Assembly (NCBI GenBank): GCA_016779585.1
Contig: JADHNI010000020.1
Location: 1 to 52,244, forward strand
From: Pseudomonadales bacterium
Lineage (GTDB): Bacteria > Pseudomonadota > Gammaproteobacteria > Pseudomonadales > Azotimanducaceae
Reading direction: 5' to 3'
Length of the DNA stretch: 52,244 nucleotides
Made by a program: the position numbers and the translations under genes
Part shown: positions 8,094 through 14,825 of the stretch, in pieces
Layout of the letters: each line of letters opens with the position of its first letter
Numbering within the stretch: position 1 is the first letter of the stretch
The notes under the pieces: model-generated
What the model saw: the letters and a program-made list of their open reading frames with translations, nothing else
Told to the model about the DNA's origin: nothing
Databases searched by the model: none

Positions 8094-8713
8094 CCACCGT
8101 TTTCTGCAACTGCTTTGACCGCGGGTAAGTCGTGCATCCGGTTTCGGTGATCGATGACCCGCGGTAAAAGACTCGTATCTACTTCATCAAACTCCAGCCA
8201 TCGTGACATGGTTACCAGATAGAAATCTGCGACTTAGAAGGTCTCACCCAGGACCCACGGTCCTTTCAACATCTCATTTTCAATCAGCTGGAAACATTCG
8301 GTCATGGTTCTCGGAACGTTTGCCTGCATGTCATCAAATGAAGCCTGTTCCTTTGCCCATCGATAACCGCGAAATTTGTGCGCGTGAGCGACATGCACTG
8401 TTGCACAAAGATAGGCGTTGAAGGACTGCATCTGCGCGAACTGCCAGGGGTCGTCCAGGGGTGCGAGCTTCGCTTCTGGAAACTGCTGCGCGATGAAGGC
8501 CATTATCGCTGGTGATTCAGTCAGGATACCTTTGCTGCTGACCAGCGCTGGAACGCGGCCCTTCGGGTTCACGGCAAGATATCCTTCTGATCGCTGTTCC
8601 TCGTTCTGAAAATCGACTGTCACTGCTTCATAGTCGGCACCGGCATGTTCCAGCGCGGCGTGGGAGGCAAACGAACAACTGCCGCTAACGACATACAACG
8701 TGAAATCAGCCAT
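8090..8713 (-). pseudogene. Glutathione S-transferase, interrupted by an in-frame stop
   Basis: Read from ATG 8713, the frame encodes a thioredoxin-like GST N-domain (MADFTLYVVSGSCSFASHAA, NPKGRVPALVS, LTESPAIMAFIAQQFP) and then helical C-domain sequence. TAA at 8236-8234 stops it after WVLGETF (159 aa). The same frame continues without another stop for 47 codons (VADFYLVTMSRWLEFDEVD... DLPAVKAVAENGG) to TAA at 8092-8090, giving about 207 codons in all, a normal GST length. The stop replaces the first residue of the GST N-capping box (Ser/Thr-x-x-Asp), so TCA to TAA, one base, explains it. The start overlaps the dctM end by eight bases. A sequencing error or a truncated but expressed protein remains possible. 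Confidence 0.88.
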
Positions 8714-10067
8714 AGAGCATCTCCGGTAACCAGGTCGCGAGCTCCGGCAGGAACGCCAGGATCATGAGCATGGCCAGTTGAATCAGGATAAAGGGAACGA
8801 CACCACGGTAAATATCCCGCGTTCCTACTTTCGGTGGTGCAACGCCTCGAAGGTAAAACAGCGCAAAGCCGAACGGTGGGGTCAGGAAGGAAGTTTGCAA
8901 ATTGATGGCGATCATGATGCCCAGCCAGATCGGATCGACACCCATGGCCATCAATGCCGGCCCGACGATTGGCACGACCACAAAGGTAATTTCGATGAAG
9001 TCGAGAATGAAACCCAGCAGAAAGATAATCACCATGACGATGAAAGTGGCGCCGATCATGCCGCCGGGCAGCAGCTCGAACCATTCCGTGACCAGTTCAT
9101 CGCCGCCATAACCCCTGAACACGAGGGCAAACAGCGAGGCGCCGATCAGGATAAAGAACACCATCGATGTGGTTTTGGTTGTGGATACCGCGATTTCGCG
9201 CAATTGCTGCATGCCCAGTTCACGCCGGAATCCTGCCAGCAAAAGGGCTCCCATCGCACCAACGCCGGCGGCCTCGGTTGGTGTGGCGATTCCACTCAGG
9301 ATCGATCCCAGCACTGCAACAATCAGCATGAGTGGCGGGAATATGCTGGACAGAATCTCAGCTGTAGTGATTTTTTCTGCCTCGATCGGTGGTGCTTTTT
9401 CAGGATTCGTTATTGCGGTGATGACGATAAAGACGATGTAGAAAACGACCAGCATTAACCCGGGAATGATGGCACCCGCAAAGAGATCGCCTACCGATAC
9501 CGTCTTGGGATTAAAAATGCCCATGGATAGTTGGGCCTGCTGGTAGGCGTTCGACAGCACATCACCCAGCAGTACCAGGGCGATGGATGGTGGGATGATC
9601 TGGCCGAGGGTTCCTGTCGCACAGATAGTGCCTGTGGCGAGAGGTACGTTGTAACGCGCTTTCAACATCGCGGGCAATGACATCAGACCCATTGTCACAA
9701 CCGTAGCACCAACAATCCCGGTGCTTGCCGCCATCAGCATGCCCACTATGGTGACAGACAGGCCCAGCCCGCCTGGGAATCTGCCGAAAGCTCGACTCAT
9801 GGCATCCAGCAGTTGCTCGGCGATCTTTGTTTTCTCAAGCGTTACACCCATCAACACAAAAAGTGGCACCGCGATGAGCGTCTGGTTCGAGACGATGCCG
9901 AACAGGCGGTTGGGCATGGCATGCAGGAATGCCAGATCGAAAGTACCGGTAAGAACCCCGATACCGGCAGCGATAAGCGCGGTGCCTGCAAGAGATAGCG
10001 CGACCGGATAACCCAGGATGAGAACCAGGAACACGGCCAGGAACAGAAACACTGGTGCCAGGGTCAT
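8706..10067 (-). CDS. dctM: TRAP transporter large permease subunit (DctM)
   Basis: DctM is the membrane channel subunit of the TRAP importer, coupling solute uptake to Na+ or H+ entry. At 453 residues it has the expected length and about a dozen hydrophobic segments. Family blocks are visible: FLVLILGYPVALSLAG, TLIAVPLFVLMGVTLEKT, GLGLSVTIVGMLMAASTGIV, TLGQIIPPSIALVLLGD, GIATPTEAAGVGAMGALLL and LQTSFLTPPFGFALFYLRGV. Its ATG overlaps the dctQ stop by four bases, and its own end overlaps the GST start by eight, so the three are one transcription unit. The solute receptor is not in this operon but 1.7 kb away on the opposite strand. Substrate cannot be read from the permease. Confidence 0.95.
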   Translation of the reverse strand: MTLAPVFLFLAVFLVLILGYPVALSLAGTALIAAGIGVLTGTFDLAFLHAMPNRLFGIVSNQTLIAVPLFVLMGVTLEKTKIAEQLLDAMSRAFGRFPGGLGLSVTIVGMLMAASTGIVGATVVTMGLMSLPAMLKARYNVPLATGTICATGTLGQIIPPSIALVLLGDVLSNAYQQAQLSMGIFNPKTVSVGDLFAGAIIPGLMLVVFYIVFIVITAITNPEKAPPIEAEKITTAEILSSIFPPLMLIVAVLGSILSGIATPTEAAGVGAMGALLLAGFRRELGMQQLREIAVSTTKTTSMVFFILIGASLFALVFRGYGGDELVTEWFELLPGGMIGATFIVMVIIFLLGFILDFIEITFVVVPIVGPALMAMGVDPIWLGIMIAINLQTSFLTPPFGFALFYLRGVAPPKVGTRDIYRGVVPFILIQLAMLMILAFLPELATWLPEMLYG

Positions 10068-10606
10068 GATGAGAACAACTTCTGGATGGACTTACAGGAT
10101 TCAGAGATGCCCTGAAGGATCAAAAGCGCTGCCATGATGGGAATCAAGGTCTTCAGCAGGTAGACACCGGGTAGTCCTCCGGGTTGTGCTGAAGATTCTT
10201 TTACCGACCAGGAAAAGCTGACGTAGTCGAGACTGGCCCAGAAGATGTATCCGGCCACCGGTAAAAGGAAAAGCAGGTTACCCAGTATATCGATGATCGC
10301 CCGGGTCTTTTCGGAAAACTTTTCGTGCAGTACATCCACGCGAACGTGGCCCTGTTCTTTTAGAGTAAATGCAATACCGAGCAGGAAGACCATGCCGTGC
10401 ATATACATTACGGTTTCCTGCAGTGCGATGGAGCCAAAGTTGAACACGTATCGCGCGATGACGACACCACAGGTGACGACGACCATGGCCAGCGTCAGCC
10501 AGGAAACGGCGCGCCCGGTAATGTCGTTCAGGCGATCGATATTTCGGATGATGAAGTTAATATTGCTCTCCCCCGGGCAAGCGAAAAGCTTAATGGAAAA
10601 GGGCAT
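10064..10606 (-). CDS. dctQ: TRAP transporter small permease subunit (DctQ)
   Basis: DctQ is the four-helix membrane subunit that pairs with DctM in TRAP importers. The 180-residue frame has four hydrophobic stretches (WLTLAMVVVTCGVVIARYVF, ETVMYMHGMVFLLGIAFTL, IIDILGNLLFLLPVAGYIFW, YLLKTLIPIMAALLILQGIS) and the typical block LKEQGHVRVDVL. It overlaps dctM by four bases. The start is uncertain. ATG 10606 overlaps the aminotransferase gene by 17 bases and has AAGG directly against it, too close for normal initiation. An in-frame ATT codon (10561-10559) has a strong GGGGGAG six bases upstream and would give 165 residues without overlap. ATT starts are rare, so I keep the longer frame and flag the alternative. 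Confidence 0.88.
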   Translation of the reverse strand: MPFSIKLFACPGESNINFIIRNIDRLNDITGRAVSWLTLAMVVVTCGVVIARYVFNFGSIALQETVMYMHGMVFLLGIAFTLKEQGHVRVDVLHEKFSEKTRAIIDILGNLLFLLPVAGYIFWASLDYVSFSWSVKESSAQPGGLPGVYLLKTLIPIMAALLILQGISESCKSIQKLFSS

Positions 10607-11456
10607 CCTTGCCGAGTTCGTCAGCGAAGTACGCGGCGATTTTTTTGAACACCGGGTCCGGGAGAATCTGCAGCTTTCTGCCTGCCACTTCGCTGACTGG
10701 TATCAGTTCAGCACCTGTACCGGTCAGGAAACACTCATCGGCGGTATACAGATCGTAGACAGTTAGTGAGTGCTCCTTAACTGGTATCGATAGTTTATCT
10801 GCTATGTCCAGCACGATACCCCTGGTGATGCCATCGAGTGCACCATCGGTCACGGGCGGTGTCATCAAACTCGCATCCTTTACAATAAAAATGTTGTCAG
10901 CGGTGCCCTCGGCCACAAAGCCCTGCTGGTTGAGCACAACGGCCTCGTCCGCTCCCGCCGTATTCGCTTCGATTCTTGCCATGATCTGGTTCAGGTAATT
11001 GAGGCTCTTGATGCGTGAATCAAGCTGGTCACCGGCAAGTCTTCGAGTGCTTGCGATGATCAGTTTGGCGCCCTGCTCCCTGACCCTGTCACTGACCATC
11101 GACAGCTGATCGCTGATAATGACGACGTTACCGGTTTTGCATTGGCGGGGATCAATCCCCAGCGGTCCCTCTCCTCTTGTCACGATGAGACGAATGTAAC
11201 CATCCTCGTGAGGCGACGCTGTCACGACTTCTTTAAGTGCTGTCTGCATATCGTCAAGCGACATCGGCAACTCGATAGCGAGCGCAAGTGCCGAGTCAAC
11301 AAGACGATCCAGGTGCGCACCGGGTTTCAGGATTCGCCTGTTATAAAACCGCAAACCTTCGAAGACGCCATCACCGTAGAGAAAGCCATGATCGGTCACC
11401 GGTATTCGGGCTTCTCCCTGTGAACATAGTTTTCCGTTGATTGAAACAATTTGCAT
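10590..11456 (-). CDS. ilvE: Class IV aminotransferase, branched-chain amino acid type
   Basis: This PLP enzyme probably interconverts branched-chain amino acids and their 2-oxo acids using glutamate/2-oxoglutarate. Start ATG 11456 is chosen for its AAAGGGGGGAG ribosome site; upstream codons would add 13 atypical residues. In 288 residues it shows TDHGFLYGDGVFEGLRFYN (21-39), the PLP lysine K150 in RIKSLNYLNQ, GADEAVVLN, GFVAEGTADNIFIVKD (179-194) and the phosphate-binding DGITRG. Class IV also holds D-amino-acid transaminase and aminodeoxychorismate lyase. The motifs favour an IlvE-like enzyme, but D-amino-acid specificity is not excluded. It lies between the TrmB-type regulator and the TRAP permeases on one strand, which suggests it acts on the imported compound. 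Confidence 0.85.
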   Translation of the reverse strand: MQIVSINGKLCSQGEARIPVTDHGFLYGDGVFEGLRFYNRRILKPGAHLDRLVDSALALAIELPMSLDDMQTALKEVVTASPHEDGYIRLIVTRGEGPLGIDPRQCKTGNVVIISDQLSMVSDRVREQGAKLIIASTRRLAGDQLDSRIKSLNYLNQIMARIEANTAGADEAVVLNQQGFVAEGTADNIFIVKDASLMTPPVTDGALDGITRGIVLDIADKLSIPVKEHSLTVYDLYTADECFLTGTGAELIPVSEVAGRKLQILPDPVFKKIAAYFADELGKDALFH

Positions 11457-11491
11457 GACTCCCCCCTTTCTTTGGAAAAGCTGACAACGCC

Positions 11492-12292
11492 TCACGCGTC
11501 AGCGTCGAACACATCTCTTAGCTTTCTGTAATCTTCGCCAAAACGCTCTACCACTTCCGGTCCGAGAAACCGGGTGACCTTGGTGATGTAGACATCGTGT
11601 TTGACATAATCTTCTGCGACCGTGACGAAGCTTTCGTTTCTTGACCAGGCTCCCTCAACGACACCGCCCATTTTGAAAGTAGCGATAACCACCTCACTGC
11701 CATCAACAACCAGCGTCAGGCCGCGCCCGCTTTTTTCTGCATACAGTGTTCGCTCCACCGGATGGTGGTAGGTTGCGCCGATCGTTGAACCCGGTTTGCC
11801 GAAATGCACCAGTGCAATACTGACGTCCCTGGCCTCTGCACCGCGTAGCGATTGTTCTGCCCAGGTGAGCTCCTCCGGCCAGAGCGAAATGAGAATTGAA
11901 CGTTTGGCCTGGTGAATCAGCTCGATGGCGCGGCTCTGTACCTGTGTGGCATCCAGTAACGGCCAGATAAGGTTGCTTTGACTGCTGGCTGGAATTTTTT
12001 GCAGTTCCGGCAATAGCTGTTCAGTCTCCAAAATGGTTTTGCTGCGGATGGATTCCATCAGGTCGCGCGGATTCAAGGCGTAATAAAGCAGGTTACCGGA
12101 GTCATCTTCACTAGCCTGGAAGACGCCCCGGCTGGTAAGCCTGGCCGCGGTTTCATAGATTTTTGATGTCGGCAGCCCCGCCTGTTTCGCGATTTCGTAA
12201 GCACTGGCTGGTTCACAGCCAAGCAATGCCACGTAGGCTTTGGCTTCGTTGGTAGTGAAACCCAGGGACCTGAGCTGTTCTATGGTGTTCAT
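11492..12292 (-). CDS. TrmB-family transcriptional regulator
   Basis: The 266-residue protein has an N-terminal winged helix-turn-helix (about 5-65: LRSLGFTTNEAKAYVALLG, ASAYEIAKQAGLPTSKIYET, LTSRGVF) typical of the TrmB family. A coiled segment follows, then a C-terminal effector-binding domain from about 115 with a phospholipase D-like fold (AIELIHQAKRSILISLWPEE, GLTLVVDGSEVVIATF). TrmB proteins are best known from archaea as sugar-sensing regulators. Bacterial members exist but few are characterised. The gene heads the minus-strand group with the aminotransferase and TRAP permeases, 35 bases before the former. A perfect palindrome sits in its short leader, which argues for autoregulation and control of the operon. 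It is unrelated to the tRNA methyltransferase gene trmB at 36495. Confidence 0.85.
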   Translation of the reverse strand: MNTIEQLRSLGFTTNEAKAYVALLGCEPASAYEIAKQAGLPTSKIYETAARLTSRGVFQASEDDSGNLLYYALNPRDLMESIRSKTILETEQLLPELQKIPASSQSNLIWPLLDATQVQSRAIELIHQAKRSILISLWPEELTWAEQSLRGAEARDVSIALVHFGKPGSTIGATYHHPVERTLYAEKSGRGLTLVVDGSEVVIATFKMGGVVEGAWSRNESFVTVAEDYVKHDVYITKVTRFLGPEVVERFGEDYRKLRDVFDADA

Positions 12293-12301
12293 TTCGCGTA
12301 T

Positions 12302-12319
12302 TAACTACTTGAGTAGTTA
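12302..12319. promoter_or_regulatory. Perfect 18-bp palindrome, putative TrmB-family operator
   Basis: TAACTACT (12302-12309), two bases, then AGTAGTTA (12312-12319) form an uninterrupted inverted repeat. It lies nine bases before the regulator start codon and 15 bases downstream of the candidate -10, so a bound protein would block the transcript's first bases. No T-tract follows. Confidence 0.65.
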
Positions 12320-12334
12320 CTAGTGAGGGCGCCT

Positions 12335-12363
12335 ACTTTAAGCCTGCGTAGCTTGTGATGCAA
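12335..12363 (-). promoter_or_regulatory. Putative sigma-70 promoter of the TrmB-type regulator operon
   Basis: On the minus strand TTGCAT (12363-12358) and TAAAGT (12340-12335) are separated by 17 bases. Hexamer matches are three and four of six. The expected start site, near 12328, places the palindrome in the leader. Confidence 0.45.
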
Positions 12364-12393
12364 GACTTTCTAACTTATTGTTTTAGAGGGTTT

Positions 12394-13293
12394 TTATGCG
12401 AGTGAGAAGTGCAGCACGATGCCAATGAACAGAGATAACCCTACCCAGTGGTTATTCAGGAACGCCTCGAAGCAGCCATCACGGGACCGGTTCCTGATCA
12501 GGTAGTGTTGATAGATAAACAGGGCGGCGGCAAGGCAAAGTCCCAGGTAGTACCAGTAAGACATGTCAATCTGCCGCGGAATCAGCATGAGAGTGACCAA
12601 GGTTGAGACCTGCAGGATGGCGATCATTGGGCGGTCGAGGTCAGCAAACAGGATAGCTGTAGACTTGATACCCAGACGAACATCATCATCTCGATCTACC
12701 ATTGCGTATTCAGTGTCATAAGCGACCACCCAGAGTAGGTTAGCGATCAGAAGGAGCCAGGCAACATTACTGATTTCGTTATTCACCGCCGTAAAGGCCA
12801 TCGGGATACCCATCGAGAAAGCGATCCCCAGTACTGCCTGGGGTAAATAGGTGTAACGTTTCATCAGTGGATAGATAGTGGCGATAACCACGGCCAGGAC
12901 TGACAGCATGACCGTGTACCAGTTGGTCGTCAGCACCAGCAGAAGGCAGATAAACAGAATTGTGCAGGCAAGTCCGACTGCTTCCATAGGATCCACCCGC
13001 CCGGTTACCAGTGGTCGATCCCTGGTGCGCTTTACCCGCCCGTCAAAACGAATATCGGCAAGGTCATTCACGATACATCCCGCGGAACGGGTTAGCAGGG
13101 TACCCAGGGTGAATACCATAAACAGATGCCAGCCCGGCCAGCCTTCGGCTGCAATCCATAGCGCGCAGAGCGTCGGCCACAGCAACAGGTAGGTGCCGAT
13201 GGGACGGTCCAAACGCGTCAGTGCAACGAAGTGTTTAAGTCGCGGATAACGTCGATTGATGTCTTGCAGGTACTGTGTGAGGGCGTGGGTCAC
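12394..13293 (-). CDS. ubiA: 4-hydroxybenzoate polyprenyltransferase
   Basis: UbiA attaches a polyprenyl chain to 4-hydroxybenzoate, an early membrane step of ubiquinone synthesis. The 299 residues contain both Mg2+-diphosphate motifs: [18 protein letters not shown] (about 73-90, the NDxxDxxxD box) and [16 protein letters not shown] (about 190-205). They also show [16 protein letters not shown] near the N-terminus and eight or nine hydrophobic helices. The start is GTG 13293; no later Met fits the family's N-terminus. The gene is alone on this strand, 101 bases upstream of the TrmB-type regulator, and divergent from the rubredoxin gene. No ubiC (chorismate lyase) is beside it here. Confidence 0.96.
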   Translation of the reverse strand: MTHALTQYLQDINRRYPRLKHFVALTRLDRPIGTYLLLWPTLCALWIAAEGWPGWHLFMVFTLGTLLTRSAGCIVNDLADIRFDGRVKRTRDRPLVTGRVDPMEAVGLACTILFICLLLVLTTNWYTVMLSVLAVVIATIYPLMKRYTYLPQAVLGIAFSMGIPMAFTAVNNEISNVAWLLLIANLLWVVAYDTEYAMVDRDDDVRLGIKSTAILFADLDRPMIAILQVSTLVTLMLIPRQIDMSYWYYLGLCLAAALFIYQHYLIRNRSRDGCFEAFLNNHWVGLSLFIGIVLHFSLA

Positions 13294-13361
13294 TTTGGTT
13301 CATTGGGGATGCCAATTCATGTAGTATACGTCGCTTGCTCAGATCGGAGAAACCGGACCAG

Positions 13362-13526
13362 ATGAAACAGTGGCAGTGTATTGTGTGCGGCTTTATTTAT
13401 GATGAAGCCGAAGGCCTGGAAGAAGAGGGGATTGCGCCCGGAACAGCCTGGGATGATATTCCTGATGACTGGGTCTGTCCGGAATGTGGCGTTGGCAAGG
13501 CTGACTTCGAAATGATGGAAGCCTGA
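13362..13526 (+). CDS. rubA: Rubredoxin
   Basis: A 54-residue iron-sulfur-free electron carrier with a single Fe bound by four cysteines: CIVC (C6, C9) and CPEC (C39, C42). The fold signature GFIYDEAEG and the block [15 protein letters not shown] are typical. ATG 13362 gives the standard rubredoxin length; an upstream TTG would add nine unneeded residues. Rubredoxins pass electrons to alkane hydroxylases, rubredoxin-oxygen oxidoreductases or similar enzymes. No such partner or rubredoxin reductase lies in this window, so the partner is unknown. It ends three bases before the symporter gene and is probably cotranscribed with it, while ubiA is divergent from it. Confidence 0.95.
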   Translation: MKQWQCIVCGFIYDEAEGLEEEGIAPGTAWDDIPDDWVCPECGVGKADFEMMEA

Positions 13527-13529
13527 TCA

Positions 13530-14804
13530 ATGATCGACCGCGCAGCACTGACCCGCAATATCCTTATAGGAATGCTTGCGGGCCTGCTGCTGGGTTCGGG
13601 TCTTCATGCGCTCTCGCTATCCGAATCCAACCCCATCCTGGCCTACGGGGTTAACGGTCTCTTTGATATTGGCGGTAAGGCATTTGTGGCCAGCCTCAAG
13701 TTACTGGTTGTGCCACTTGTTTTTGTGTCCCTTGCCTGCGGTGCCAGCAACCTGTCCGATGGATCCAGCCTGGGGCGCATTGGCTTGAAAACCATTGCGC
13801 TGTACCTGACGACAACCGCAATCGCAATTACGCTGGCTCTGACCATTGCCAACATTGTGAATCCCGGTCTGGGCATGGCGCTCACGACGGAAGCCAATTT
13901 TGTAGGCAAGGAAAGTCCGCCGCTCAAGGACGTCATTATCGGCATTGTGCCGACCAATCCGATTAAGGCCATGGCGGAAGGCAATATGCTGCAGGTCATC
14001 GTGTTTGCGATCCTCGTAGGTGTGGCCATCGCCAAAAGCGGTGAAGCAGGAGCCAGGGTTCGCTCAACGCTGGATGACTGGAATGAGGTCATCATGCGCC
14101 TCATCATGATGCTCATGGTAATCGCACCGGCCGGCGTCTTCTGCCTGATGGTCACGCTGTTTACGAACATGGGTTTTGCAGCTATTGCGGATCTGATCAA
14201 GTACTTCATGACAGTTGCCGGTGTACTGGTGCTGCACTTTTTGCTGACTTATTCCATGATGGTGCGCTTCGTTGCCGGCCTTAACCCCATAACGTTCTAT
14301 CGAGATTTCTACCCGGTTATGGCCTATGCGTTCTCCACCAGCAGTTCCAATGCCACTCTGCCGATTACACTCGAAACCGTCGAACATCGCCTTGGCGTAA
14401 AGAATGAAGTTGCGGCGTTTACCGTGCCGCTGGGCGCGACCATCAATATGGATGGCACGGCCATCATGCAGGGTGTAGCGACGGTATTTATTGCCCAGGC
14501 GTACGGGATCGAAATCTCGTTTACCGGATACCTGATGGTGGTGCTTACCGCCACGCTGGCATCCATCGGTACGGCAGGCGTCCCGGGTGTAGGATTGATT
14601 ACGCTGGCCCTGGTGTTACAGCAGGTTGGCCTGCCCGTCGAAGGTATTGCACTGATCATCGGTGTGGATCGCCTACTCGATATGATGCGAACCGCAGTGA
14701 ATGTCTCCGGGGATGCCGCTATCGCAACCGTGGTTGCCAAAAGCGAAGGCAAGTTTGACCAGGCGGTGTTTGATGCGGACGAGGCGCATCCGCAGAAGCC
14801 TTAA
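13530..14804 (+). CDS. Dicarboxylate/amino acid:cation symporter (DAACS family)
   Basis: A 424-residue inner-membrane importer of the GltP/DctA/GltT type, moving glutamate, aspartate, C4-dicarboxylates or small neutral amino acids with Na+ or H+. Signature blocks are AFSTSSSNATLPITLE (the serine-rich re-entrant hairpin HP1), TINMDGTAIMQG (the cation site in TM7), TAGVPGVGLITLALVL (HP2) and VDRLLDMMRTAVNVSGDAAI (TM8, substrate contacts). The Arg in LLDMMRTAVNVSGD sits where acidic-substrate transporters keep the residue that pairs with the side-chain carboxylate, favouring an acidic substrate. It follows the rubredoxin stop by three bases and converges on recG. Substrate specificity is otherwise uncertain, so no symbol is given. 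Confidence 0.93.
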   Translation: MIDRAALTRNILIGMLAGLLLGSGLHALSLSESNPILAYGVNGLFDIGGKAFVASLKLLVVPLVFVSLACGASNLSDGSSLGRIGLKTIALYLTTTAIAITLALTIANIVNPGLGMALTTEANFVGKESPPLKDVIIGIVPTNPIKAMAEGNMLQVIVFAILVGVAIAKSGEAGARVRSTLDDWNEVIMRLIMMLMVIAPAGVFCLMVTLFTNMGFAAIADLIKYFMTVAGVLVLHFLLTYSMMVRFVAGLNPITFYRDFYPVMAYAFSTSSSNATLPITLETVEHRLGVKNEVAAFTVPLGATINMDGTAIMQGVATVFIAQAYGIEISFTGYLMVVLTATLASIGTAGVPGVGLITLALVLQQVGLPVEGIALIIGVDRLLDMMRTAVNVSGDAAIATVVAKSEGKFDQAVFDADEAHPQKP

Positions 14805-14825
14805 GCCAGGAGCCAAAGAAAGCTC

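Noticed and set aside
8778..9458. Long open frame (226 codons) on the plus strand opposite dctM
   Set aside because: The composition (many His, Gln, Asp) is the mirror of a hydrophobic membrane gene; no ribosome site and no family resemblance.
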